A stretch of 64,000 nt of DNA from Eisenbergiella porci (GCF_009696275.1 NZ_VUMI01000006.1:62001-126000); one strand, 5' to 3'; counted from the first letter of the stretch, positions 17,110-25,943 are shown. Notes: generated by a model not told the origin, from the sequence alone. Translations and numbers: made by a program.

Positions 17110-18567
17110 ATGCAGACAGAGGTGAAAAAAAAGAGTTGGCATCTGCCGAATGGAAAGCAGAAAGGAATATTAATCTGGGGCAGCGTAATATTTTTTACAC
17201 TGCTGTATTTGTCCCTGATTTTTAATAACAATGTATGGACGGATGAAATTTTCAGTATGAATCTGTTCAAGGCGGGCTTCGGAGAAATCGTATTGGAAAC
17301 GGCAAAGGATGTGCATCCGCCGCTGTATTATTTCCTGGGACGTTTGTTCCGGCTTCTGTTCGGGGAAAGCCTGCAGGTACAGAAGGTACTGACGCTGATT
17401 CCCATGAGCCTGACGCTTGTTCTGGGAGCGACGAAGGTGAGAAAATATTTCGGAGACAGAACCTCTTTTCTGTTTATCATCCTGCTTGGCTGCATTCCCT
17501 GCTCCATGGTTTATGCGGTCCAGGTGCGTATGTATTCCTGGGCTCTTTTCTGTGTTACGGCCTGCGGGCTGGCAGCCTGGGAAATCTACGTGAATGACAG
17601 ATGGAGCTGTTGGATCTGGCTTACCGTAACGGCTGTGGCGGCGGCCTATCTGCATTATTTTGCATTTGCATCCGTTATCATTATTAACGGACTGCTGTTC
17701 CTGGCGCTGCTTTTTTCCAGGGAAAAAAGAAAGAAGCTTGGGAAATGGGTGCTGTTTTCGCTGCTTATGACGGTGCTTTACCTGCCCTGGATGCCTTATT
17801 TTTACGAACAGGTAACCAGGGTGGAGGCCGGTTACTGGATACCGCCCATCACCGGGGAAACGGTGTGGAGCTACTTTTTATGGGCGTTCGGACTGGCTCC
17901 GGTGCCGCAGACTACCTATGTCTTTCTTTTGATTTCCCTGCTGGCGGGAATCAGCTGCCTGGTTTCTGTGAAAAAGGGCGGAGAGGATGGAAAAGCCGGT
18001 GTATTCGCCCTGCTTTGTATGGCCGTGCCCACGCTGACGGCGGGCGGCGGCATTTTGCTTTCCCTGCTGAAGCAGCCGATTTACAGAGATCAGTACGTGT
18101 TCCCGGCCATGGGCCTGTTCTGCCTGTTTACAGCCATTGGCTGCCGGCGGTTCCGTAAGGAAATCGCTGCTTTGTTTCTTGTATTTTTCTTGGCTGTGGG
18201 GGCGATTTCCTACAGAGATAATTACCGGGCGGAATATAAGGCCACGCTGACCGCCCAGACAGAGGAGTTTTTCTCGGAAAACCTGGGCGAACGGGACCTG
18301 GTGGTATATAATTACCAGGCGTATTATTTTAACTATAAATACTATTTCCCTGAGGAACGCCTTTTCTATGTCAGGGATGTGGATTTGTCCCGGGATTTTG
18401 ACCGGATCTGGTTTTTGGATACGGAAATGGAGTGGGACTTTGTGCCGGATCAAATCATTCCCTATCAACTGCAGATAGAATATGTGGGACACTATGGGAT
18501 AGAGGATAACGAGTTTGATTTATATCAGGTGACCAAAGGGGCGGCGCCGGAGGCCGGGGAACCGTAA
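17110..18567 (+). CDS. GT39-like (PMT/ArnT-type) membrane glycosyltransferase
   Basis: A 485-residue polytopic GT-C protein with about ten membrane helices and a C-terminal soluble part. The first extracytoplasmic loop has NVWTDEIFSMNLF, with the Asp-Glu pair expected of PMT/ArnT enzymes, and DVHPPLYYFLGRLF is a recurrent motif of the family. These enzymes transfer a sugar from a polyprenyl-phosphate carrier to an acceptor outside the membrane, so it may use lipid donors made by the GtrB-like enzymes at 3073 or 40114. RBS GGAGGAGAG is strong. Confidence 0.85.
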   Translation: MQTEVKKKSWHLPNGKQKGILIWGSVIFFTLLYLSLIFNNNVWTDEIFSMNLFKAGFGEIVLETAKDVHPPLYYFLGRLFRLLFGESLQVQKVLTLIPMSLTLVLGATKVRKYFGDRTSFLFIILLGCIPCSMVYAVQVRMYSWALFCVTACGLAAWEIYVNDRWSCWIWLTVTAVAAAYLHYFAFASVIIINGLLFLALLFSREKRKKLGKWVLFSLLMTVLYLPWMPYFYEQVTRVEAGYWIPPITGETVWSYFLWAFGLAPVPQTTYVFLLISLLAGISCLVSVKKGGEDGKAGVFALLCMAVPTLTAGGGILLSLLKQPIYRDQYVFPAMGLFCLFTAIGCRRFRKEIAALFLVFFLAVGAISYRDNYRAEYKATLTAQTEEFFSENLGERDLVVYNYQAYYFNYKYYFPEERLFYVRDVDLSRDFDRIWFLDTEMEWDFVPDQIIPYQLQIEYVGHYGIEDNEFDLYQVTKGAAPEAGEP

Positions 18568-18584
18568 AGAGAGGAAAACTGAGA

Positions 18585-19613
18585 ATGAAGCTGAGTGTTA
18601 TCGTGCCTGTTTATAATACGGCGGCAGACGGAAAACTGGAATACTGCCTGAATTCCCTGGTGGGACAGACGCTGCAGGACATGGAAATCATCGCAGTGGA
18701 TGACTGCTCCACGGATCAGTCCTGGGACATCCTTCAGCAGTTTGAAAAAAAATACCCCGGCCGCTTCCGGGCGGTCCATTCCGAGGTAAACCGAAAACAG
18801 GGGGGCGCCAAAAACATAGGCCTTACCCTGGCATCGGGGGAATGGATCGGCTTTATCGACAGCGACGACTGGATTACACCGGATATGTACGAAAAAATGC
18901 TGGCCCGCGCAGAAGAAACAGGCGCGGACATGGTGGGCTGCGACTACTGCCTGACACAGGAACACAGCATGAAAACAGGACAGGTGGTCCATAACAACAG
19001 CCCGGAGCAGGCCGGAAGCCTGGATCATGACAAATATGCCTCCCTGATACTGGACAGCGGCAGCCTTGTCGTGAAAATATACAGACGTGATATTATCCTC
19101 GGCTGTGAAAGCCGCTTCCCGGAAGGAATTTTCTACGAGGATAACGCGCTGGGAAACACCTGGATGCTACGGGCAAAGCACTTTGCATACATGCCGGAGC
19201 CCATGTACTACTATTACCAGCACGAGGCCTCCACCGTTCATACCATCACCCGCAAAAGATGCGAGGACAGGATGGAAGCCGGCAGAATCATGATAGCGGA
19301 GGCAAAGCGGTACGGCTACCTTGAGGAATACTACAAGGAACTGGAATGCAGCTTTTCTGTCCTTTTCTACGTGAATACCCTGTTCACCTATATGTTCGGC
19401 GTAAAAAAGAAGGAGCTTTCCTTCGTAAAAGCGTTGGGCGATGAAATGCGCAGCACCTTCCCGGATTTCCAGGAAAATCCCTATTATCAAAAACGTTTTA
19501 ATGAGGAGGAGAAAAAACTGGTGCGCATGCAGCAAAAATCCTCCCTGTTCTTCATGATATATTTCAGCCTGCTCTGGACCTACAGAAATTTCAGAAAAAG
19601 ATTAAAGCCATAA
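18585..19613 (+). CDS. Family 2 glycosyltransferase
   Basis: A 342-residue GT-A enzyme: VIVPVYNTAADGKLEYCLNS, DDCSTDQS, and IDSDDWITPDMYEKML. NRKQGGAKNIGL is the usual acceptor-side loop. From roughly one third of the gene onward the coding strand becomes C-rich and G-poor, unlike other + strand genes here, a trend that peaks in the next gene. Function in the pathway is unknown; it could act on the pseudaminic-acid-containing unit, since pseB and pseC lie just upstream. Confidence 0.86.
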   Translation: MKLSVIVPVYNTAADGKLEYCLNSLVGQTLQDMEIIAVDDCSTDQSWDILQQFEKKYPGRFRAVHSEVNRKQGGAKNIGLTLASGEWIGFIDSDDWITPDMYEKMLARAEETGADMVGCDYCLTQEHSMKTGQVVHNNSPEQAGSLDHDKYASLILDSGSLVVKIYRRDIILGCESRFPEGIFYEDNALGNTWMLRAKHFAYMPEPMYYYYQHEASTVHTITRKRCEDRMEAGRIMIAEAKRYGYLEEYYKELECSFSVLFYVNTLFTYMFGVKKKELSFVKALGDEMRSTFPDFQENPYYQKRFNEEEKKLVRMQQKSSLFFMIYFSLLWTYRNFRKRLKP

Positions 19614-19676
19614 AGAACCGAGAAATTACGAAACATATAAAACATGCAATACGGGAAACCGGCGGAGGAGAAGCAG

Positions 19677-20933
19677 ATGAAAGCAGCATTGATAGGCGCA
19701 GGAGAGGAATCCCTGCATACCATCCAAAAAGCACAGGAGCTGGGCGTCTACGTAACAGCCCTTGACGGCAATCCGGAGGCGGAAGGACTGAAAGCGGCAG
19801 ATGAAGGACTTGCCATAGACATTTCGGATGAAAAGGCCGTACTGGACGCCCTGCAAGACAGAAAGCCGGATTTCCTGATCACCGGCCCTATCGGCAGATA
19901 CCTGACCACGGCAGGCGCGGTAAATGACGCCCTGGGACTTGCCGGCATCAGCAGGCAGGCCGCCGAATACTGCACAGACAAATACCTGTTTCACAAAAAA
20001 CTCCAGGAAAAGAAACTGAGGAACTGCCGCTGCTTTCTCATATCCGCAGAAGCAGCCCCGGCGCAAACAGGGGATCTTGCCAGAGATTTCAGTACCCTCC
20101 AATACCCCGCAATCCTCAAGCCAAGATACGGCTCAGGAAGCAGGGGCATCTTCTTCCTGAATAATCCCCGGGAACTGGAACACGCCCTTACCTGCATCTT
20201 CCCCGAAAACCAGGACACAGCAGCCCCTGCAGAAGACTACGTCCTGGAGGAAGCCGCGCCGGGCGTGGAATACGGCGTGGACGCCTGCATGGACAAGGAC
20301 CGCTTCCGCATGATATTGCTGCGCAAAAAACTCATCACCCCACCCCCCGCCAGACAAGCCGTAGGCTACCTGAGCATATCCCCCCAGGAAGATGAAACAC
20401 AACGCCTCCTCTGGGAAAGAGCAACCGCCTACCTGACGGAAACCACGGCCCTGCTGGGCCTAAAAGACTGCCTCCTCCACGCAGACCTCATGATCACCGA
20501 AAACAGTATTTTCGCCATCGAACTGTCAGCCAGGCCCTCCGGCCACAACCTCCACAACCTCTTCACCCCCCTGGCCACAGGCATCGACATGGCGGAACAA
20601 TACATCAGAAGCCAATGCAACATGGACTACGCCTACAAGCCCGCAAAAACAGAAAAACTCCTGATTCACTACTTCAACCTGGAACAATGCCGCATCAAAA
20701 CAATCCCCCAGGCCTCCCAACTCCGCCTCCCGCAAGGAATCACCCTCAAAGCCTGGAACTGCCGCATAACTCCCGGAGACTACATGCAGAAAGTAACCAC
20801 CGGCCACTCCCTCATGGGAAGAGGCTACTTCATCCTCCAGTCCGCCCCGCTCCGCCCCTCTGCTTCCGAAACCACAGAAACCAACCTCATAAACGCCGCC
20901 GACCACATCCTCACCCAATTCGAAACAGAGTAA
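19677..20933 (+). CDS. ATP-grasp ligase
   Basis: This 418-residue enzyme has the ATP-grasp layout: an N-terminal Rossmann-like domain (AALIGAGEESLHTIQKAQELG), ILKPRYGSGSRGIFF as the ATP-binding loop, VLEEAAPGVEYGVDAC, and FAIELSARPSGH with the metal-binding Glu. Family members ligate a carboxylate to an amine, often an amino acid. In this context it may acylate an amino sugar, but the substrate is inferred only from neighbours. GGCGGAGGAG at 19661-19670 supports the ATG at 19677 over an earlier in-frame codon at 19644. The coding strand is strikingly C-rich, opposite to its neighbours. Confidence 0.8.
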   Translation: MKAALIGAGEESLHTIQKAQELGVYVTALDGNPEAEGLKAADEGLAIDISDEKAVLDALQDRKPDFLITGPIGRYLTTAGAVNDALGLAGISRQAAEYCTDKYLFHKKLQEKKLRNCRCFLISAEAAPAQTGDLARDFSTLQYPAILKPRYGSGSRGIFFLNNPRELEHALTCIFPENQDTAAPAEDYVLEEAAPGVEYGVDACMDKDRFRMILLRKKLITPPPARQAVGYLSISPQEDETQRLLWERATAYLTETTALLGLKDCLLHADLMITENSIFAIELSARPSGHNLHNLFTPLATGIDMAEQYIRSQCNMDYAYKPAKTEKLLIHYFNLEQCRIKTIPQASQLRLPQGITLKAWNCRITPGDYMQKVTTGHSLMGRGYFILQSAPLRPSASETTETNLINAADHILTQFETE

Positions 20934-20951
20934 CCCACCCGGGAAAACATA

Positions 20952-21140
20952 AGGGGGTGTCACGGATGCTTATGAAGTTTTGGAGCAGTTTCTTAAAGTA
21001 TCCCAGGAAAGCTTTCCCCCTAAGATACGGCAGCTGTCTGAGGAGCCTGCGACGAGTTCCTGCCGTATCAGGGACGCCAAAGCTATCCTGGGATACTTTT
21101 AGAAACCGCCCAAAACTGAGTAGCATCCGTGACACCCCCT
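20952..21140. repeat. 189-bp imperfect palindrome, possible MITE
   Basis: The two arms are near-perfect inverted copies. Each starts AGGGGGTGTCACGGATGCT and continues through AGTTTTGG, a GTTTCT block, AAAGTATCCCAGGA and a TAGCTTT/AAGCTTT block to a GATACGGCAG centre. The first 19 bases of each arm are identical. Such a structure could be a non-autonomous transposable element or a very stable hairpin. It lies 240 bases before a transposase-like gene and next to the boundary of the minus-strand pse operon. Confidence 0.8.
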
Positions 21141-21257
21141 CACAGCCGCCCCCCCGCCCTCCAAAGCCCTCTCCCCAACGCCCCCACCGGATACCAGGAC
21201 AGCAGGCCCCCTTCGGGACCGCCCCCGCCGGAAGGATGTGGATTTATTTACTTTATC

Positions 21258-21286
21258 TTGCTATGTTCCATACTTTCTTTTATAAT
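21258..21286 (+). promoter_or_regulatory. Sigma-A-type promoter for the Rpn-family gene
   Basis: TTGCTA (21258-21263) and a perfect TATAAT (21281-21286) are spaced by 17 bases, about 95 bases before the ATG of the Rpn-family gene. The region is A+T-rich, unlike the C-rich tract just upstream. Confidence 0.65.
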
Positions 21287-21380
21287 ATTCTTATAGAAAT
21301 CCCTTTTGATATTTATTATGATTTGGTTTGCAGAAGCGATTTTTTCTTGAAAAATACAATATTCAAGGAGAGCAATTGCC

Positions 21381-22322
21381 ATGCAGACAAAAGAAGCAGC
21401 ACTGACCCCAAAACCCCAGAAACAGTATAAGGACCGCCTGTTCCGATTGTTATTTTCGGAGCGCAGTGACCTGCTGGAGCTGTATAACGCATTATGCCAA
21501 AAATGCTATACTGATCCGGACGCCCTGGAGATCACCACCTTCGATGATGTGATTTATATGGGGATGAAGAACGATATTTCCTTCCTTCTGGACGGAAGAA
21601 TGGGGTTATTTGAACATCAGAGTACCTTAAATCCCAATATGCCGCTGCGGGGACTGTTTTACTTTTCCGATTTGTATAAACGTTTTTTCCATGACAGAAT
21701 GATTTATTCCACAAGGCTGCTGCGGATTCCCACGCCGGTATATGTTATTTTTTACAATGGGGAGAGCAGGATGCCGGATACATCGGTTTTGAAGCTGTCG
21801 GATGCATTTATGCAGGGAGAGGATATGGCCTGTCTGGAAGTGCGTGTCCGTATGCTGAATATCAATGCGGGGCACAATACGGAATTGATGGGACGGTGCA
21901 GGAGGCTGGAGGAATACGCTGTTTTCATTGAACGCGTCAGGGAGAAACTGAGGGCTATGGAGCCTGCCGCGGCGATCCGGGCGGCAATGGAACAGTGTAT
22001 TGAGGAAGGGATCCTTGCCGAATTTTTAAGCCGGAGGAGGGCTGAGGTTATGAATGCACTTTTAACGGAATATGACGAAGAAAAGGTTATGAAGAGCCTG
22101 AGCGGGGAATTTTACGAGGATGGATATGAAGCCGGTAAGGAAGACGGCAGAAAAGCCGGTTTGACGGAGGGTATCCGTATTTTTGTGGTGGATAATCTGG
22201 AGGAGGGAGTCGGCAAGGACAGGATTATCAGTAAGATAGAAAAAAGGTTCTCTCTGTCAAAGAAGCAGGCGGAAGAGTATTTCGCAGAGTTCTCGGAGAA
22301 CTTTGTGAAAAATTACCTTTGA
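21381..22322 (+). CDS. Rpn-family recombination-promoting nuclease / PD-(D/E)XK transposase
   Basis: A 313-residue protein of the Rpn/PDDEXK_2 family, which in E. coli promotes RecA-independent recombination. It shows the clostridial signature: KDRLFRLLFSERSDLLELYNAL, LEITTFDDVIYMGMKNDISFLLDGRMGLFEHQST (nuclease Asp and Glu with EHQ in place of ExK) and NPNMPLRGLFYFSDLYKRF. The C-terminal third has the usual tail GYEAGKEDGRKAGLTEG. RBS AAGGAGAG precedes the ATG. Its own promoter and terminator make it an independent unit rather than part of the glycan operon. Confidence 0.88.
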   Translation: MQTKEAALTPKPQKQYKDRLFRLLFSERSDLLELYNALCQKCYTDPDALEITTFDDVIYMGMKNDISFLLDGRMGLFEHQSTLNPNMPLRGLFYFSDLYKRFFHDRMIYSTRLLRIPTPVYVIFYNGESRMPDTSVLKLSDAFMQGEDMACLEVRVRMLNINAGHNTELMGRCRRLEEYAVFIERVREKLRAMEPAAAIRAAMEQCIEEGILAEFLSRRRAEVMNALLTEYDEEKVMKSLSGEFYEDGYEAGKEDGRKAGLTEGIRIFVVDNLEEGVGKDRIISKIEKRFSLSKKQAEEYFAEFSENFVKNYL

Positions 22323-22355
22323 ATGGAACGGGAAGAATAAATATAAAATAATTAC

Positions 22356-22404
22356 AGCGTGTGGCAGGACTGCGTAAATCCAGTTGAAGGCCGCACGCTT
22401 TTTT
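22356..22404 (+). terminator. Intrinsic terminator after the Rpn-family gene
   Basis: AGCGTGTGGC (22356-22365) pairs with GCCGCACGCT (22390-22399) with one mismatch and is followed by six T residues. Confidence 0.75.
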
Positions 22405-22493
22405 GTGTCCGGAAACGGACCGAAATCCCCGGAAGTGTGGAGGATTAGGCAGTTTTCTGCCACAGATTTTTCTTGCGGTATAATAACTGCCAA

Positions 22494-22536
22494 AAATCAG
22501 ACAGGGCCTCCGTTTTCTGCGTAAGACCCTGTTGGC
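22494..22536 (-). terminator. Probable terminator of the minus-strand pse operon
   Basis: Read on the minus strand, ACAGGG and CCCTGT form a 6-bp stem with a 20-base loop, followed within three bases by TTTTT. It is about 60 bases past the pseI stop. The stem is short, so the call is moderate. A separate small hairpin (CGCCC-GCA-GGGCG) lies at 22543-22555. Confidence 0.4.
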
Positions 22537-22593
22537 ATAATGCGCCCGCAGGGCGTTTTAGGGAAATTTGGATTATAAAATTTCGTTTCGGCT

Positions 22594-23649
22594 TTAATCC
22601 GTAATCAGGTTCCAGGCAAGGGGAGTACCCCTGCTGATATCGCGCGCTGCGTGCTGCCCGAGAATCTGTTCATAATACATGGTATGCAGGCCGTTTCCGG
22701 GACGGATGGAACGGACATTTTCCGGAGTCAGGGCCTCGCCTTTTGCAATATTCTTAACGGCAAAAAGAGAACGGGAGCCTTCATGCTCAATTTCCTGTTT
22801 TTCCGTTAAATGGAAATCAGAGCTGCCCAGGGCTTTTTCCATGATGCGGATATTTTTCACCATTTCGGCAAATTCTTCCGGTTCCATGGAGAATGCGCCG
22901 TCGGGGCCGCCGTCGCTGCGGCGCAGCGTCAGATGCTTTTCCACCATTTTTATGCCGAGAGCAATGGAGCCGGATGCCACCGCGGTTCCCATGCTGTGAT
23001 CAGACAGGCCCATAACGCAGTCAAACATATTGCCCAGCGTTGGAATCATGTTCAGGTTAATATCTTCATAGGGCGTGGGATAGGAAGAAACACATTTCAT
23101 CAGAACCACATTTTCGTTTCCTTCTTCCCTGCAGACGCGGAGCGCGCGTTCAATATCCTCCAGATGAGCGATGCCCGTGGCAAAAATCACAGGCTTATGC
23201 AGGCGGGCGATTTTGCGTATCAGGGGAATGTCGTTGATTTCGTAGGAAGCCAGCTTATAGGCGGGCATATTCATGGATTCCATAAAATCAACAGCCGTAA
23301 AATCAAAGGGAGAGGAGAAGCATTCCATTCCCAGGCGGTTCGCCTCTTCCATCAGCTTCGGCTGCCAATCCCAGGGAGTGTAAGCCTCTTCGTAAAGTTT
23401 ATAAAGGGTGGTGCCGTCCCAGATAGTTCCCTGTGTTATCTGAAAACAGGATGACTCGCTGTCCAGGGTGATGGTTTCAGGCCTGTAGGTTTGAAGCTTC
23501 ACGGCATCGGCGCCGGCCTCTTTGGCGGCATGGATGATTTCCACCGCCCGGCCGTAATCCTGCAGGTGATTGGCGGACATCTCCGCCACGATAAAAACGG
23601 GAGCGTTATTTCCCACGGAGTGGGAACCTATGGTAAACTCTTTATTCAT
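22594..23649 (-). CDS. pseI: Pseudaminic acid synthase
   Basis: This 351-residue NeuB-family enzyme would condense 2,4-diacetamido-2,4,6-trideoxy-L-altrose with phosphoenolpyruvate to give pseudaminic acid. PVFIVAEMSANHLQDYGRA and AGADAVKLQTYRPETITLD are family signatures of the barrel domain, and the C-terminal antifreeze-like SAF domain begins around SLFAVKNIAKGEAL. Upstream codons are open to 23745, but MNKEFTIG at 23649 with AAAGGGA before it is the true start. It overlaps the end of the decarboxylase gene by 8 bases. PseI is preferred over NeuB/LegI because PseB, PseC, PseG and PseF are present. Confidence 0.9.
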   Translation of the reverse strand: MNKEFTIGSHSVGNNAPVFIVAEMSANHLQDYGRAVEIIHAAKEAGADAVKLQTYRPETITLDSESSCFQITQGTIWDGTTLYKLYEEAYTPWDWQPKLMEEANRLGMECFSSPFDFTAVDFMESMNMPAYKLASYEINDIPLIRKIARLHKPVIFATGIAHLEDIERALRVCREEGNENVVLMKCVSSYPTPYEDINLNMIPTLGNMFDCVMGLSDHSMGTAVASGSIALGIKMVEKHLTLRRSDGGPDGAFSMEPEEFAEMVKNIRIMEKALGSSDFHLTEKQEIEHEGSRSLFAVKNIAKGEALTPENVRSIRPGNGLHTMYYEQILGQHAARDISRGTPLAWNLITD

Positions 23650-24868
23650 GGAAATCCCTTTCTTCGGTATAATTTTTCTGCATAAATTCATCCACGTCCC
23701 ACTGGTCACGGGCTTTAAAAAGCGTGCCGTCACGGTGTTCCACATAAACGGGAGGGAAATAATTGATGAAGAGCGGATTCAAACACATGGTATAGCCGCC
23801 GGCGGTGTCGTATACCACCTTATCCCCGGGCTTCATGGCCGGACCGTTCTTGATTTCAAAAAGACGGTCATACTCCATACAGGTAAAGCCGGTGACCCAT
23901 TGGCTTTTTATTACGGGCCTTTTTTCAGGCTCATCCACATAAACCATATGGTGGGGATAAACATGTCTGGTGACAAGCGGGTTCAGGTTTGTACGGCTGC
24001 CGTCAGTGATGAGGAAGGAATGGTTACGGATTTCCTTCACATCTTTTACGGAGGTGACGAATGTCGTAGCCCTGGAGATCAGGGATACGCCGGGTTCAGC
24101 GATCAGCGTGGTACATGCGGGATCGAATTTTCTGCGCAGCTCCTTACAGATGGCGTAAAAATAATCCCGGTAATCCGGCTTGTCCTCCCGCCCCCCGAAA
24201 TAACCGCCTCCCATATCCACATAGGAAAGCTCCAGATTATATTCCTCCGCTATCCTTACGGCCATACTGGCCAGCGCGGCATAGACGGAAACGGTGCGGG
24301 ACTGGGTGGAGGAATGCAGGTGCAGACCGGCGACTTTGACATTGGGGAGCCTGTTTATGCGGGAAATAACTTCCTCCAGCCTTCCGTTTTCATAACAGTA
24401 GCCAAAGCGGCCGCCTTCTTCCTCCACCAGTACCTCCTCCGGACAAAGGGCGGCGATATCACAGTTTACACGTACGCCAACAGAAAAATTACGCTGAGGG
24501 TAAGCTGCGCTTAATTCCTCCAGCCATATGGGTTCTTCAGTGGAATCTATGTTGATATATCCGCCGTCAAGAAGAATGGAGTTAAAAATTTCTTTTTCTT
24601 TAATCGGCCCGTTATAAATCATATGGGCATTGTCAAAGCCAAGCTTTTTGACCAGGCGGTATTCCGTGTCGGACACGATTTCTGCAAAAAAGCCCTGTCC
24701 CTTCATATATTGAAGCAGCCAGGGGAGGGAATTGGTTTTTACGGAATAGCCCACGAGATGGTTCGGCCCCCAGTTTTTGGAGAGGGCTTCCTTCAGGATG
24801 GCTGCATCCGTATCCAGGCCGGTTTCCCGGATGTAAAAATAGGGGGTCTGCAGTGTATCAGAATTCAT
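23642..24868 (-). CDS. Fold-III PLP-dependent decarboxylase (DAPDC/ODC-like) in the pse operon
   Basis: A 408-residue protein of the alanine-racemase-fold decarboxylases. GYSVKTN carries the PLP lysine; HLHSSTQSR, DMGGGYFGG (phosphate loop) and LIAEPGVSLIS follow, then TGFTCMEYDRLFE with a Cys in the catalytic position and DTAGGYTM near the end. It starts downstream of pseF and its stop overlaps pseI, so it is co-expressed with them. No step of the known pseudaminic acid pathway uses such an enzyme. It may decarboxylate an amino acid or a carboxylated precursor for a side group; this is inference. True lysA is a less likely alternative in this position. Confidence 0.82.
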   Translation of the reverse strand: MNSDTLQTPYFYIRETGLDTDAAILKEALSKNWGPNHLVGYSVKTNSLPWLLQYMKGQGFFAEIVSDTEYRLVKKLGFDNAHMIYNGPIKEKEIFNSILLDGGYINIDSTEEPIWLEELSAAYPQRNFSVGVRVNCDIAALCPEEVLVEEEGGRFGYCYENGRLEEVISRINRLPNVKVAGLHLHSSTQSRTVSVYAALASMAVRIAEEYNLELSYVDMGGGYFGGREDKPDYRDYFYAICKELRRKFDPACTTLIAEPGVSLISRATTFVTSVKDVKEIRNHSFLITDGSRTNLNPLVTRHVYPHHMVYVDEPEKRPVIKSQWVTGFTCMEYDRLFEIKNGPAMKPGDKVVYDTAGGYTMCLNPLFINYFPPVYVEHRDGTLFKARDQWDVDEFMQKNYTEERDFHE

Positions 24869-24929
24869 TGGTTTTCCTTTCTTTCTGTCGCAGAGGTCAG
24901 CGGTGTCGATCCGTGTATCACTGATGGAT

Positions 24930-25643
24930 TTACTTCAGGTTCTGCATTTTGCGGTATTTTAATTCGGCAATGGCCCAGTCTTCTTCGGTATCGATATCCT
25001 GTACTTCCATTTCCGGCATGATCATGGGGACGAGGTCGTCCACGTCCGTTGTGCTGTCACGGAAGAAGGCATCCGTACGGCAGGCGTAGAACTGTCCGCA
25101 GTCATGATACAATTTTTCCAGATCCTGAGAGCGGGCGGTGAGAAATTCCGGGTATTTGCGGCGGATTCGGCCATTCTCCAGAATAATGCCCCGCTGTGGC
25201 GGATAGGAAAACGCAACTACCGGCATGACGGATTCGGCCTGGTCAAGAAGTGCCATGGCATTTTTCAGTTTCTCCGCCGTCACAAAGGGGGCGGTGGGAT
25301 AGATGCAGCAGAACCGGTCAAAGCGGGTGCCGCCGGCTTCATAGGTCCTCAGGACTTCGGCGATTACATCATCCGTGGAGGCATAATCATTTGCGGACTC
25401 TGCAGAACGCATGAAGGGGACTGCGGCCCCAAAGCTCCTGGAAATGGAAGCAATTGCCTCATCATCCGTGGAAACCATGACCTCATCAAAGACGCCTGAC
25501 GAAAGCGCGGCTTCGATAGAATAGCTGATAATCGGTTTTCCGCAGAAGTCACGGATATTTTTATGGGGAATCCGCTTGCTGCCGCCTCTGGCGGTGATGA
25601 TGGCAACGGATTTTTTTTGAGGTTGTATGGTGGCTTGATTCAT
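24930..25643 (-). CDS. pseF: Pseudaminic acid cytidylyltransferase
   Basis: A 237-residue cytosolic enzyme that activates pseudaminic acid with CTP to give CMP-Pse. The signature AIITARGGSKRIPHKNIRDFCGKPI at the N-terminus is the CTP loop, followed by VMVSTDDEAIA and RFCCIYPTAPFV. This set separates PseF/NeuA enzymes from KdsB. RBS AAAAGGAG lies before the start. The product would be the donor for the GT52-like enzyme at 30750-31823. Confidence 0.92.
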   Translation of the reverse strand: MNQATIQPQKKSVAIITARGGSKRIPHKNIRDFCGKPIISYSIEAALSSGVFDEVMVSTDDEAIASISRSFGAAVPFMRSAESANDYASTDDVIAEVLRTYEAGGTRFDRFCCIYPTAPFVTAEKLKNAMALLDQAESVMPVVAFSYPPQRGIILENGRIRRKYPEFLTARSQDLEKLYHDCGQFYACRTDAFFRDSTTDVDDLVPMIMPEMEVQDIDTEEDWAIAELKYRKMQNLK

Positions 25644-25943
25644 GATGTTTATTTTACTCCTTTTTGAAGTATTTTAATCGATGAGGGTGTTTAAGCCTTG
25701 ACCGATATAAGTCTGCAGGCAAACTAATGTGCACTGTACATTCGCACTAATATAACCAATATAAATCGAAAATGAATCGTAACTGTTCAGTACCCCTCAC
25801 AGTTACTGCTAAAATCCATCCTAAATCGCCTTTGGCGATGGATTTTAGCACTCCTGAATCACTTTCTTACGGTCAGCGCAAAGCGCTGGCCTGCGCAGCT
25901 AAATGCGCTGACCTGCTGAACAGTTACAATGAATCTACATATA
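25644..25943. other. 300-base gap between pseG and pseF filled mainly by repeat element A
   Basis: The gap lies inside a minus-strand pathway cluster. It contains the complete MITE-like element at 25779-25927 and about 130 A+T-rich bases before pseF, where a promoter is possible but no convincing -35/-10 pair was found. Confidence 0.5.
25779..25927. repeat. MITE-like intergenic element, copy A (complete)
   Basis: This 149-bp element has perfect 12-bp terminal inverted repeats, GTAACTGTTCAG and CTGAACAGTTAC. Inside are a perfect 14-bp hairpin (TGCTAAAATCCATC / GATGGATTTTAGCA) with TCGCC-TTT-GGCGA at its tip, and a second stem GTCAGCGCA / TGCGCTGAC. The linker between the two stems is nearly identical to that of copy B at 2462-2592. 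It has no coding capacity. Confidence 0.85.

Larger units (their letters stand above)
20934..21380. other. Gene-free stretch with a long palindrome and a C-rich tract
   Basis: Frames in this stretch look like shadows. It holds a 189-bp palindrome (20952-21140), then about 100 bases very rich in C (21141-21240), then an A+T-rich promoter region for the Rpn-family transposase gene. Confidence 0.6.

Noticed and set aside
20615-21430. + strand frame of 271 codons spanning the end of the ATP-grasp gene and the palindrome
   Set aside because: Pro/Arg/His-rich product arising from the C-rich tract; it overlaps a clear gene in another frame.
23642-24868. Housekeeping diaminopimelate decarboxylase (lysA)
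   Set aside because: The fold fits, but the overlap with pseI and placement after pseF argue for a pathway-specific role; not fully excluded.
25779-25927. Possible CRISPR-like or riboswitch structure
   Set aside because: There is no repeat-spacer pattern and copies occur in unrelated gaps with terminal inverted repeats, so a mobile repeat fits better.
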